Assembly (NCBI GenBank): GCA_021372415.1
Contig: JAJFUM010000462.1
Location: 1 to 36,084, forward strand
Direction: 5' to 3'
Source of the DNA: Deltaproteobacteria bacterium
GTDB lineage: Bacteria > Desulfobacterota > Syntrophia > Syntrophales > UBA5619
Length of the DNA: 36,084 nucleotides
Shown here: one piece after another, positions 24,028 through 31,818 of the stretch
Layout: the number at the start of each line of letters is the position of its first letter
Position numbering within the stretch: position 1 is the first letter of the stretch
Made by a program: the position numbers and the translations under genes
The notes under the pieces: model-generated
Database searches by the model: none
Told to the model about the DNA's origin: nothing
Seen by the model: the letters and a program-made list of their open reading frames with translations, nothing else

Positions 24028-25103
24028 CAGGCAAACATCCTTTTCTGCTTTAATGAGTAGACCTGAGCCAGGATCTCAGCGATCACCCTGTACAGGTTTT
24101 CGGGGACGCTCTGCTCTACAGGGACCTTCTTATACAATACCTGTGCCACCGGCTTGTTCTCTATCACGGGGATGCCGTGCTTCCTGGCTATCTCCTTGAT
24201 TTTCTCAGCTAAAAAATCGGCTCCCTTGGCAACGACCATAGGGGCGTTCATCGTTTGCGGTTCGTAGCGGATGGCAACGGCAAGATGGGTGGGGTTTGTG
24301 ATGACCACATCGGCTTTCGGGATGGCCGCCATCATCCTCTTCCTGGCCATTTCCCGCTGAAGCCGCCGGATCCTCCCCTTGATCAGGGGGTCTCCTTCCG
24401 TCTGTTTATTCTCCTCCTTGATCTCCTGTTTGGACATCTTCATGCTCTTTTCGTATTCCCACTTCTGGTACAGGTAATCCATGATGGCCATCACGACCAG
24501 AACCCAGCAGGTGGTGATAAGGATCTTGAATGAAATCCGGCAGATATAGGCAAGGATCTCCTGAATGTTGTAGTCCATCAAAGGGACAAGGGAGTGGGAT
24601 TCGCCCCGCACCGTCAAATAGGCTACAAAGCCGACAATGGCGATTTTGGATATGCTCTTGACCAATTCCACGAGGGATTGGAGCGAGAAGAGTCTCTGGA
24701 ATCCCTTGAGAGGGTCTATCTTTGAGAATTTGGGAGCGATCGCCTCTGTCGAGAAGAGAAAGCCGACCTGCAGGATGTTGGAGAGGAAACCTGCTATGAG
24801 GGCGACCACCAGAAATGGGATCAGGAGCAGAAAGGTTTTAAAGGCAAAATCCATAATAATGATCTGAATGTTGTCAATGGAGATGGACAACTGTCCTGAC
24901 TTCTGAAAGTAAACCCGCATCAGGTCCATCAAATGATTCGCCATGGCTGAGGCGCCGAAATAGAAATAGATCAGGCAGGAACCAAGGACCGCGACCGATG
25001 CCAGTTCCCTGCTTTTGGCGACCTGCCCCTTCTCGCGCGTCTCTTCCCTTCGCTTTGGTGTGGCTTCTTCGGTTCGTTCTTGATCTTTGGATTCGTCTGC
25101 CAT
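24027..25103 (-). CDS. flhB: Flagellar export switch protein FlhB
   Basis: Membrane export component that switches from hook to filament substrates after self-cleavage. 358 residues: charged N-terminus (EERTEEATPKRREETREKGQVAKSRE pattern), four membrane segments, and the autocleavage motif NPTH at residues 270-273 within VVITNPTHLAVAIRYE, intact. The tail ends in YRVIAEILAQVYSLKQKRMFA. It is the full-length relative of the tail-only protein at 17180-17464. It follows fliR by 49 bp. Confidence 0.98.
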   Translation of the reverse strand: MADESKDQERTEEATPKRREETREKGQVAKSRELASVAVLGSCLIYFYFGASAMANHLMDLMRVYFQKSGQLSISIDNIQIIIMDFAFKTFLLLIPFLVVALIAGFLSNILQVGFLFSTEAIAPKFSKIDPLKGFQRLFSLQSLVELVKSISKIAIVGFVAYLTVRGESHSLVPLMDYNIQEILAYICRISFKILITTCWVLVVMAIMDYLYQKWEYEKSMKMSKQEIKEENKQTEGDPLIKGRIRRLQREMARKRMMAAIPKADVVITNPTHLAVAIRYEPQTMNAPMVVAKGADFLAEKIKEIARKHGIPVIENKPVAQVLYKKVPVEQSVPENLYRVIAEILAQVYSLKQKRMFA

Positions 25104-25152
25104 AGATTTTCCGTCCGTTTTCTGACGTAGGCGTTAAAAAATTTACACCCCT

Positions 25153-25935
25153 CTACATCAAGCGGAGCAAGGTTTGGACTTCAGTGTTTAACCCCGTCAT
25201 GGCCCGTTGAACCAGGCTGACAAACACCGGTACCGTCAGACCCAGAAAGAACAGCCCCGTGGCGATCTGCAGGGGGAACCCCACGATGAAGACATTGATC
25301 TGGGGGACCGTTCTGGCCACCACCCCGAGGGCCACATTGGTGAACAGCAGAACCGCCATCACGGGGGCGCTGATTTTGACCGCCGTAATGAACAGGCTCC
25401 CGGAGTAGTGGACCAGGGCCTTCATCAGAGGGCCGGAGAAATGATAGTTGAAGGGGGCGATGATGCGATAACTGTCCACGATGGCATAGATGAACATATG
25501 ATGCGCATCGACGGCCAGATAGACGAGTGCGGCGACCAGGTACTGGAATTCCGCGATGATGGAGGTCTGGGTGTTGGACACCGGATCGATGACATTGACG
25601 ATGGAGAAACCCATCTGGATGCCGATCATGTCCCCGGCGAATTCTATGCCTGCAAAGACCATTTTGGCGGCGAATCCCAGGACCAATCCGATCATGATCT
25701 CGCCGATGATCCCTACCACGATGGCGTAGATCTCCGTCTCTTCCCGCACAAGGGACATGTCCGGGCGAACGGAAGGATAAACGATCAGGGCGATCAGGAG
25801 GATGAGGCCCGCTTTCACGCGTGCGGGGACAACGCTCTCCCCGATGACGGGGATGACCATGAGCATCGCGCCTATCCTGAGGAAAACAAATGCAAAGGTC
25901 AGGACCTGTTCGCTGTTCAGGATAGGAATGCCCAT
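25153..25935 (-). CDS. fliR: Flagellar export protein FliR
   Basis: Core membrane subunit of the export channel with FliP and FliQ. 260 residues, six hydrophobic segments; conserved features include VLTFAFVFLRIGAMLMVIPVIGESVVPARVKAGL at the N-terminus and GEIMIGLVLGFAAKMVFAGIEFAGDMIGIQMGFS, and a C-terminal PVFVSLVQRAM. ATG 25935 with GAGGG upstream; 8 bp from fliQ. Confidence 0.97.
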   Translation of the reverse strand: MGIPILNSEQVLTFAFVFLRIGAMLMVIPVIGESVVPARVKAGLILLIALIVYPSVRPDMSLVREETEIYAIVVGIIGEIMIGLVLGFAAKMVFAGIEFAGDMIGIQMGFSIVNVIDPVSNTQTSIIAEFQYLVAALVYLAVDAHHMFIYAIVDSYRIIAPFNYHFSGPLMKALVHYSGSLFITAVKISAPVMAVLLFTNVALGVVARTVPQINVFIVGFPLQIATGLFFLGLTVPVFVSLVQRAMTGLNTEVQTLLRLM

Positions 25936-25943
25936 CGCGCCCT

Positions 25944-26213
25944 CTATTTGACGTAGTTAGGGATGTTGTTAAAGAGGTTCTGGGTAAAGGTGAGCAGAAG
26001 GTTGATCATCCACGGCAGTGCCGCCACCAGGGTGACCATACAGGCGACGATCTTGGGTACGAAGACCAGCGTCATTTCCTGCACCTGGGTGACCGCCTGA
26101 AAGAGGCTGATCACGACCCCGACCACCAGTCCGACCAGGAGCACGGGTGCCGAGATCAGAAGGGTGAGCCTGACAGTTTCTGCCATTATGCCGACAATAA
26201 GATCCAAACTCAT
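25944..26213 (-). CDS. fliQ: Flagellar export protein FliQ
   Basis: Small channel subunit, 89 residues, the family's usual length, with two membrane helices (TLLISAPVLLVGLVVGVVISLFQAVTQVQEMTLVFVPKIVA and MVTLVAALPWMINLLLTFTQNLF). The QAVTQVQEMTL segment is diagnostic. ATG 26213 follows GGAGG. It lies between fliP and fliR, the standard order. Confidence 0.97.
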   Translation of the reverse strand: MSLDLIVGIMAETVRLTLLISAPVLLVGLVVGVVISLFQAVTQVQEMTLVFVPKIVACMVTLVAALPWMINLLLTFTQNLFNNIPNYVK

Positions 26214-26237
26214 GGTTGTTTCCTCCGCAGCCGGTTC

Positions 26238-26990
26238 CTAGAAGCTCCGAACCAGCGATCCAACAATCAGGTTCCAGCCGTCCACAAGCACAAAGAGCAG
26301 GAGCTTGAAGGGGAGGCTGATCATAATCGGTGGGAGCATCATCATGCCCATGGACAGAAGGATGCTCGACACCACGATATCGATGATGAAGAAGGGGAGA
26401 TAAATCAAAAAACCGATCTGGAATGCCGTCTTCAGTTCGCTGATGACGAATGCCGGGATCAGCACCGGCAAGGAAATGTCCGACGGTTTTTCCGGCCGCT
26501 TCTCCTTGGCAATATTCACGAACAGTGCCAAATCCTTCTCCCGGGTCTGCTTGAGCATGAAACTTTTGATCGGTTCCGAGGCCAGATCAAGGGCCTCTTC
26601 CCCCGTGATCCTGTCCTCATAATAAGGTTTCAGGGCCTCTTCATTGACCTTCTGCCAGACGGGGGCCATGACGAAGAAAGTCAGAAAGAGGGCGAGCCCG
26701 ATGATGATCTGGTTGGGCGGCATCTGCGTGGTGCCCAGTGCGTGTCTGACCAGGGACAGGACGACGACGATCCGGGTGAAGGAAGTCAGCATCAGCAGGA
26801 TTGCCGGGGCGAGCGAGAGGATGGTCAGAACGAACAACAGCTGAACGACCGTCGAAGCCTTGCTCTGATCGGCGCTGCCGCCGATATTCAGGCTGATGTT
26901 GGGAAGCGGGGATGCCGCGGCCCATGCCGCACCTGCGTCCAGCAGGATGAGGCCTATGATCAGGGCGAGGCACATACGTTTGCTGTGCAA
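26238..26990 (-). CDS. fliP: Flagellar export protein FliP
   Basis: Membrane subunit of the export channel. A cleavable signal peptide (MCLALIIGLILLDAGAAWAAA) is followed by the FliP core: TSFTRIVVVLSLVRHALGTTQMPPNQIIIGLALFLTFFVMAPVW, LIPAFVISELKTAFQIGFLIYLPFFIIDIVVSSILLSMGMMMLPP. I start at TTG 26990 (250 residues): GGAGAGG lies 8 nt upstream, and it begins just after the fliO stop at 26993. The frame is open to 27041, but that would overlap fliO by 49 bp and displace the signal peptide; ATG 26975 lacks a near ribosome site. Confidence 0.94.
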   Translation of the reverse strand: MHSKRMCLALIIGLILLDAGAAWAAASPLPNISLNIGGSADQSKASTVVQLLFVLTILSLAPAILLMLTSFTRIVVVLSLVRHALGTTQMPPNQIIIGLALFLTFFVMAPVWQKVNEEALKPYYEDRITGEEALDLASEPIKSFMLKQTREKDLALFVNIAKEKRPEKPSDISLPVLIPAFVISELKTAFQIGFLIYLPFFIIDIVVSSILLSMGMMMLPPIMISLPFKLLLFVLVDGWNLIVGSLVRSF

Positions 26991-26992
26991 GG

Positions 26993-27385
26993 TTACCTCT
27001 CCTTTCGCGTCCGGCCGATGTTCTTGATGATGGATTTGCATCGGGAAAGCGGATCGGACGTCGAAGCATAACCCTCATCCATTCGAAGATTTCTCAGTTT
27101 ATCAAGGGCACTCGGGTCCGTGATGGTGGTCAGCATGGACATCTGGCGGTCGGAGATTCCGATCAATACCACCTGTCCGAGAGCGTCGATCAACAGCAGG
27201 CTGCTCTTCGGGCCAAGGTGGTGGGAGGACAGGACCCTGATCGCGGCGTCGCGGCCGCCTGATGCGGGGGTCGGATAATAAAAAAACCTCTTCATCAGGA
27301 CCATGGCGCCGATCAATATGGCGATGACTATGGCCAGGGTGGTCAACATTTTAACGAAGGACCAGAAGAAGCTGATGGAATCCAC
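26993..27385 (-). CDS. fliO: Flagellar export assembly protein FliO
   Basis: Helps assemble FliP into the export channel. 130 residues: one N-terminal membrane segment (FVKMLTTLAIVIAILIGAMVLMKRF) and a cytoplasmic part with the typical FliO pattern IRVLSSHHLGPKSSLLLIDALGQVVLIGISDRQMSML. Starts at GTG 27385 with AGGAG 8 nt upstream; 11 bp after fliN. Confidence 0.93.
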   Translation of the reverse strand: MDSISFFWSFVKMLTTLAIVIAILIGAMVLMKRFFYYPTPASGGRDAAIRVLSSHHLGPKSSLLLIDALGQVVLIGISDRQMSMLTTITDPSALDKLRNLRMDEGYASTSDPLSRCKSIIKNIGRTRKER

Positions 27386-27396
27386 GGAATCGTCTC

Positions 27397-27858
27397 CTAT
27401 TTCAGTTTGTTGATCCGTTCGGCCGGCGAAATGATATCCGTGAGCCTCACGCCGAATTTTTCGTTCACCACGACCACTTCACCGCGGGCAATGAGTCTCT
27501 GATTGACATAAACGTCCATCGGCTCTCCTGCCAGTTTGGTCATTTCAATGACCGACCCCTGGCCGAGTTGGAGAAGTTCGCTGATCAGCATCCTGGTGTT
27601 CCCCAGTTCGACGTGGAGAAACAGAGGGATGTCCAGGATGAAGTCCAGATCCAACGCGGACTTCGGCAGCTCCACCTTCTTGATTTCTTCAAAGGAGGCC
27701 GGCGTGACCTCTACCGGCGGCCTGGCTATCTTGGACTGTTCCATTTCCTGCTGGACATCGTCCCATTTGAGCTCCTCGTCCTTGGGATTCTCGGCCGGCG
27801 TTTCCGCAATATCCATGCCCTTGAGCATGGCATCGATTTCATTCTGTTCCATAGTCAT
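27397..27858 (-). CDS. fliN: Flagellar motor switch protein FliN
   Basis: C-ring component that controls rotation direction. 153 residues. The C-terminal ~85 are the SpoA domain (LDFILDIPLFLHVELGNTRMLISELLQLGQGSVIEM, then PMDVYVNQRLIARGEVVVVNEKFGVRLTDII). The N-terminus carries NEIDAML, which resembles the CheY-binding EIDALL motif seen in FliM (QEEVDALL here). Starts within the last 20 bp of fliM; ATG 27852 is an alternative two codons in. Confidence 0.96.
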   Translation of the reverse strand: MTMEQNEIDAMLKGMDIAETPAENPKDEELKWDDVQQEMEQSKIARPPVEVTPASFEEIKKVELPKSALDLDFILDIPLFLHVELGNTRMLISELLQLGQGSVIEMTKLAGEPMDVYVNQRLIARGEVVVVNEKFGVRLTDIISPAERINKLK

Positions 27859-28840
27859 TCATCCCTTCTTTTGACACAACCTGTAGAATCTGTATCGCCC
27901 GGTTTCCACGGTAGGTCACCTGCCTCCCCCTGAACTTCAATATCCCCTCGACGTAGATATTCAGTGGCTCCGCAACATATTTGTCGAGGGGAATCACGTC
28001 CCCTTTCTTGAGGTTGATGATCTCCCCTGCATGGATGTGGGTACTCCCGAGCCGGGCGGAAAGGTCAATCTTGGACGCAAACAGACCGGCCTTGAATCGG
28101 TTGAGCCAGGTCTTGTCCACTTCGAGTTGTTCACTCTGATACCCTGACTGCAAACGGTCCCTAAGAGGTTCGAGCGTTGAATAGGGAATGCACAGGGAGA
28201 TGATGCCCGATGAGTATTCCACTTCGATCTCGAAGTTGGAAACAACCACGACGTCCGTGGGCGGGACCAGCTGAACAAACTGGGGGTTGTTCTCGGACCG
28301 CTGATAGGAAATATTGAGCTGGATGAGCGATTGCCAAGCCCGCTGGAGGTCTTCGAGGGCACTGAGCACGACCTTCTTGATGATGTTGTTTTCAATCGCC
28401 GTGAATTCCCGGCCCTCGATTTTGAAACTGGTCCTTCCGGTGCCTCCGAATATGATATCGACCAGCATGAAGATGATCTTGGATTCGACAATGATCAGCG
28501 CACTGCCCCTCAGGGGCTCCATCTTGAAGAGGTGCATACTGGTCGGGACGGGGATCATTTTCAGGAATTCGCCGAATTTGATCATCTCCGTCGATATGGT
28601 GCTGACGCTCGTGACTTTTCTCAGCAAAGAGGAAAGGGTGGTTCGGAACATCCGCACGAACCGTTCGTTCGTCATCTCCAAGGTCGGCATTCGGCCCCGG
28701 ATGATCCTGTCTTGACTCGTCAGGTCATAGGTCATGACCTCCGACGGGTCGTACAGATCAGGAGTCTCGGTTTCGATCTCGCCGCCCGATATCCCCCTTA
28801 ATAGGGCATCAACTTCTTCCTGAGATAAGATGTTTGCCAC
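27839..28840 (-). CDS. fliM: Flagellar motor switch protein FliM
   Basis: C-ring protein that receives phospho-CheY. 333 residues: N-terminal CheY-binding motif LSQEEVDALLRGI, the middle domain (FVRMFRTTLSSLLRKVTSVS, and the LIIVESKIIFMLVDIIFGGTGR signature), and the C-terminal SpoA domain (KGDVIPLDKYVAEPLNIYVEGILKFRGRQVTYRGNRAIQI). Starts at GTG 28840 with GGGAG upstream. Overlaps fliN by 20 bp. Confidence 0.97.
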   Translation of the reverse strand: MANILSQEEVDALLRGISGGEIETETPDLYDPSEVMTYDLTSQDRIIRGRMPTLEMTNERFVRMFRTTLSSLLRKVTSVSTISTEMIKFGEFLKMIPVPTSMHLFKMEPLRGSALIIVESKIIFMLVDIIFGGTGRTSFKIEGREFTAIENNIIKKVVLSALEDLQRAWQSLIQLNISYQRSENNPQFVQLVPPTDVVVVSNFEIEVEYSSGIISLCIPYSTLEPLRDRLQSGYQSEQLEVDKTWLNRFKAGLFASKIDLSARLGSTHIHAGEIINLKKGDVIPLDKYVAEPLNIYVEGILKFRGRQVTYRGNRAIQILQVVSKEGMNDYGTE

Positions 28841-28863
28841 AAAAAACTCCCGGATTAAGGGCG

Positions 28864-29343
28864 TTATTGAATGACGAAGTCCGTAAAGTAGACTTTTGTC
28901 ACCTTGCCTTTGCTTAAAGAGTTGTTGATCCGTCCCGCGATATCCTCGCGGAGCCTCTGCTTTCCCGAAAGATCAATCAGGTCCTTGTATGGCTTGGACG
29001 TCAACAGATCGAGGATGCTGTCCCGGAGCCTGGGCTTGAGCTGTTCCAGTTCAGGGATAACGTGCTGATCGTTGACCTCCAGCTGGATGACCACTTTGAG
29101 GTACCGCTCTCCGTTGGTATCGGCGATGTTGACGATAAAGGCCTCCATCGGCCAGGTGGCCACAGTGAGCTGTTGGGGGGCTGCTGGTTTGGCGGTCTCT
29201 TTCTTCATGAAGAAATACAAACCGGCGGCTGTCCCGACTGCGATGACCATCACCAGCGCCAGGATTATAACGATCCATTTCAGATTAGATTTTTTCTTCG
29301 GCTCCACCGACGGCTGTTGCTCTTCAGTTTGTTCCTTTGCCAT
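28864..29343 (-). CDS. fliL: Flagellar basal body-associated protein FliL
   Basis: Inner-membrane protein that surrounds and stabilises stator units. 159 residues: a short cytoplasmic N-terminus, one membrane segment at ~22-46 (LKWIVIILALVMVIAVGTAAGLYFF) and the periplasmic FliL domain ending DIAGRINNSLSKGKVTKVYFTDFVIQ, the family's end signature. It lies 7 bp after the second MotB-type gene. Confidence 0.96.
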   Translation of the reverse strand: MAKEQTEEQQPSVEPKKKSNLKWIVIILALVMVIAVGTAAGLYFFMKKETAKPAAPQQLTVATWPMEAFIVNIADTNGERYLKVVIQLEVNDQHVIPELEQLKPRLRDSILDLLTSKPYKDLIDLSGKQRLREDIAGRINNSLSKGKVTKVYFTDFVIQ

Positions 29344-29350
29344 AACTCCC

Positions 29351-29959
29351 TCACTTATTTGAAATGTTGATGTTGACTCGCCTGTTTATGGCACGGCCTT
29401 CCGGGGTATCGTTGGAGGCCAGTGGCCGGGAATCGCCGTATCCTGCCGCTGACAATCTCCTGGGGTCGAGGCCGCATTCGCTGATCAGGAACTTGACCAC
29501 ATTGACCGCCCTCTGCGTGGACAATTCCCAGTTTGAGGGGAACTGGTCGTTCCGGACCGGAATGGAATCCGTATGCCCCTCGATGCGGATGGATCCCCCG
29601 GCCGTGGCCAGATGCCGGCCGATCCTCCTGAGGATCTCCGGGTTCAGGATGTCCGCGGATCCGGATCGGTAGAGCAGGGATTCGGCAAGGACGATGGACA
29701 ACCCGCCCTCGATCCGATGGACTTTGGCTCCTTCCACTGTTCCTATGGAGAGCATCAACGCGTCCCTCTGATCCCCGCTGTTCGACCCAGTCCGAAAGGA
29801 TATCGCCGCCGACTCGGAGATGCCCTGTATCTTGTCCGCGCGGAGGGTGGACATCGACACGTAGAGGATGAAAAAGGTCAACAGGATGGTCAGCAGATCG
29901 TTGAAGCTCATCTGCCAGCTCCTGGCCTGTAGGCGGCTATAGGGGTCCCGTTTCTTCAT
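29351..29959 (-). CDS. motB: Second MotB-type stator protein, with the membrane Asp
   Basis: 202 residues. One membrane segment (WQMSFNDLLTILLTFFILYVSMS) carrying Asp21 at the position of the essential proton-binding Asp of MotB (six residues after the conserved Trp), then a short periplasmic linker and an OmpA-type peptidoglycan-binding domain with EGHTDSIPV, FPSNWELSTQRA and SNDTPEGRAINRRV. The start ATG overlaps the stop of the preceding MotB-type gene as ATGA, so the two are translationally coupled. It could work as the active partner of a mixed MotB pair (inference). Confidence 0.93.
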   Translation of the reverse strand: MKKRDPYSRLQARSWQMSFNDLLTILLTFFILYVSMSTLRADKIQGISESAAISFRTGSNSGDQRDALMLSIGTVEGAKVHRIEGGLSIVLAESLLYRSGSADILNPEILRRIGRHLATAGGSIRIEGHTDSIPVRNDQFPSNWELSTQRAVNVVKFLISECGLDPRRLSAAGYGDSRPLASNDTPEGRAINRRVNINISNK

Positions 29960-30594
29960 AATCCTGGTTTGAATATGATCTCAATACGTCGGTTCTTTTG
30001 GCGTCCCTCAGGGGTGTCGTTGTCGGCGATGGGGTGGTATTCGCCGAAGCCGACAGCGGCCAATCTGTCCTGCGGAATTTCGCCCTTGTCCTGAAGATAT
30101 CTCAGGATGTTGACCGCACGCATGGTGGACAACTCCCAGTTCGACGGAAACCGGGTCGTTTCGATGGGCTGGTTGTCCGTGTGTCCTTCCACCTGGATCT
30201 GCAGGTCGTTGTGTTTCGCGATCGCGATGATGCCGTCGAGTATGGCCGAGATCGCTTCGTTGAGCGAGGCATCGCCGGAGCGAAAGAGGACCGGATTGGG
30301 CACAACGGCCTTGAAACCGTCCGGCGTCCTGACGATTGCAAAGTCCGATTCCATCCCCAATTGGACGGTCAAGGCCTGCAGGGAGCGCATCGCCCTGTCC
30401 ATACGGGTGGCCTTTGTCGGGATGGTTCTTTCCATACCAGCCATGTCCTTGGCCCTCTGGAGGCGTTTCTTGTCGATCGTGGAGTAGGCGATCAACATGA
30501 TGAAGAAGACCACGAGCAGCAGCATGAGCGAGCAGTAGATCGTCTGCCATTGGAGCGCCGGTTCGACGGTTGACGGTTTAGTCGATCGAATCAT
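29956..30594 (-). CDS. motB: First MotB-type stator protein, membrane Asp replaced by Ser
   Basis: 212 residues. One membrane segment near 16-36 (WQTIYCSLMLLLVVFFIMLIAYS) and a C-terminal OmpA-type domain with EGHTDNQPI, FPSNWELSTMRA and DNDTPEGRQKNRRIEI. Aligning the Trp of both MotBs (W16 here) puts Ser22 (codon 30531-30529) where Asp is required for proton flow; no acidic residue lies within the membrane segment. ATG 30594 starts inside the last 17 bp of motA with GGAGG ~13 nt upstream. The frame is also open upstream within motA, which I do not use. Confidence 0.92.
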   Translation of the reverse strand: MIRSTKPSTVEPALQWQTIYCSLMLLLVVFFIMLIAYSTIDKKRLQRAKDMAGMERTIPTKATRMDRAMRSLQALTVQLGMESDFAIVRTPDGFKAVVPNPVLFRSGDASLNEAISAILDGIIAIAKHNDLQIQVEGHTDNQPIETTRFPSNWELSTMRAVNILRYLQDKGEIPQDRLAAVGFGEYHPIADNDTPEGRQKNRRIEIIFKPGL

Positions 30595-31357
30595 GATAGA
30601 ACCGTGACCTCCTTTGGCTCGGGGCAATGTAGGAATGGAGCTTCTGCTCAAGGACCCGCGGGTTGTCGCCCGATTGGATGGCGAGCATCCCGTTGATGAT
30701 CAGTTGCTTCAATAAGAGCTCCTGGGAACTCTTCGTCTTCAGTTTCCCCGCGATCGGCAGGAAGATGAGATTGGCCAGGATCACGCCGTAAAAGGTCGTG
30801 ACCAGGGCGACCGCCATGGCCGGACCGATCGAACCGGGATCGTTCATCTGCCTGAGCATCTGGACCAGGCCGATCAGGGTTCCGACCAGGCCCATGGCCG
30901 GTGCGAAGTTGCCCATGGTGGTAAAGATCTCCGCCCCCAGTCTGTGCCTTTCGCCGATGTAGTCGAGCTCCGTCTCCAGGATGTGGGACACCTGCGAGGG
31001 CTCCACACCGTCAACGACAAGTTGGATGGCCTTGCTCATAAAGGGGTCCTGAGTCTGTTTCAGCATCTTCTGCAGTGAAAGGAGGCCTTCACGCCTCGAT
31101 GTTCTCGACATTTCTACCAGTTGATTGATGACGGTCCCTGTTTTCTGCTTGTTGCCCTGGAATGCGTTCTTGGCAACCTGGATGACACCCAGGACGTCGG
31201 AGATCGGATAATTGATCAGGACGGCGCCCAGGGTCCCCCCCAGGACGATCATGGCCGAAGGCCCGTCAATGAACCAGGTGAACCCCCCTCCGGAGGCCAT
31301 GGCCAATATCACCAGGCCGAATCCGCTCAGGATCCCTATGATCGTCGCAAAATCCAC
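30578..31357 (-). CDS. motA: Flagellar motor stator protein MotA
   Basis: Inner-membrane stator subunit. 259 residues from GTG 31357, which gives the standard N-terminus VDFATIIGILSGFGLVILA and has GAGG 6 nt upstream; a TTG at 31372 would add five residues. Four membrane segments; the cytoplasmic loop with SRREGLLSLQKML carries the Arg and Glu that touch FliG. The conserved prolines occur in FAPAMGLVGTLIGLVQML and ANLIFLPIAGKLK. It precedes two motB-type genes and has its own sigma-54 promoter. Confidence 0.97.
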   Translation of the reverse strand: MDFATIIGILSGFGLVILAMASGGGFTWFIDGPSAMIVLGGTLGAVLINYPISDVLGVIQVAKNAFQGNKQKTGTVINQLVEMSRTSRREGLLSLQKMLKQTQDPFMSKAIQLVVDGVEPSQVSHILETELDYIGERHRLGAEIFTTMGNFAPAMGLVGTLIGLVQMLRQMNDPGSIGPAMAVALVTTFYGVILANLIFLPIAGKLKTKSSQELLLKQLIINGMLAIQSGDNPRVLEQKLHSYIAPSQRRSRFYHDSID

Positions 31358-31405
31358 AAAATGCCTCGGCAATTGGAATAAATCCTTGAATCCGATTCAA
31401 CTTAC

Positions 31406-31421
31406 AGCAAGGAATATGCCA
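31406..31421 (-). promoter_or_regulatory. Sigma-54 promoter of motA and the long fli-flh operon
   Basis: Minus strand TGGCATA-N4-TTGCT (31421-31406), GG-N10-GC spacing exact. Start near 31395, ~38 nt before the motA GTG. The genes from motA to fliA (about 12 kb) are nearly contiguous with no visible terminator, so this may drive all of them, including fliA. Confidence 0.85.
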
Positions 31422-31490
31422 ATGCGGATCTTGCGGTTCTGAGACGGCAGCTGCTGGAATTACGGGTGATTGTTGTGATGGTGGGGATTG

Positions 31491-31511
31491 AAAAATGTCA
31501 AAGTATTGACA
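31491..31511 (-). terminator. Weak hairpin with T run after the orphan ORF
   Basis: TGTCAA (31496-31501) and TTGACA (31506-31511) are a perfect 6-bp inverted repeat with a 4-nt loop; on the minus strand it is followed by five T (31495-31491). It could be a weak terminator between the orphan ORF and the motA promoter. A third TGTCAA at 31516-31521 raises the alternative of a protein-binding repeat. Confidence 0.4.
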
Positions 31512-31517
31512 GTTCTG

Positions 31518-31757
31518 TCAAATCCGTATGTCGATCAGCGTCCCCTTGGTCTCGGAAGACTTTTCAGGGGTTCCATATAGCGGGGAAGGGTCTTTTGCTG
31601 CTGGTATTTCCCCGCTCCGGATCTCGACGCAGTCGACCACATCGTCCGGAGAAACCGGGCCCGTCAAAGGGACGGCCCGCTGCGGCATCCGGACGGACCG
31701 CTCATAGGAGGCAGGAACGGCAGAGGGGATGGCAATAGGGGTCGGCTTGACGTTCAT
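31518..31757 (-). CDS. Uncharacterised 79-residue protein between flgE and motA
   Basis: Not recognised. It is Pro/Ser/Val-rich (PTPIAIPSAVPASYERSVRM) without a signal peptide or membrane helix, and ends GTLIDIRI, much like the GHIDIKV end of the orphan at 18627-18941. In many relatives this slot holds flbD, but the sequence does not look like FlbD. The ribosome site is poor (AAAGG 4 nt from ATG). It is flanked by a hairpin on the flgE side and by a weak terminator on the motA side. It may be a genuine small flagellar gene or a chance ORF; the shared tail is the main argument for reality. Confidence 0.5.
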   Translation of the reverse strand: MNVKPTPIAIPSAVPASYERSVRMPQRAVPLTGPVSPDDVVDCVEIRSGEIPAAKDPSPLYGTPEKSSETKGTLIDIRI

Positions 31758-31772
31758 AGGCCTTTTGTCAGA

Positions 31773-31807
31773 AAGCCGGGGTCAGGGGCCGACCCCGACC
31801 CCGGCTT
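31773..31807 (-). terminator. Hairpin terminator after flgE
   Basis: AAGCCGGGGTC (31773-31783) and GACCCCGGCTT (31797-31807) form a perfect 11-bp stem 12 bp past the flgE stop. The loop has further GGGG/CCCC pairing. The following T run on the minus strand is weak (TTTC), so termination may be partial. Confidence 0.65.
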
Positions 31808-31818
31808 CGAGATAAGAG

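Noticed and set aside
27001..27041. Upstream extension of fliP to 27041
   Set aside because: It would overlap fliO by 49 bp and place ~24 hydrophilic residues before the signal peptide; the TTG at 26990 has the ribosome site.
30595..30651. Upstream extension of the first motB to 30651
   Set aside because: The extension lies inside motA and lacks a MotB-like sequence; ATG 30594 is the natural start.
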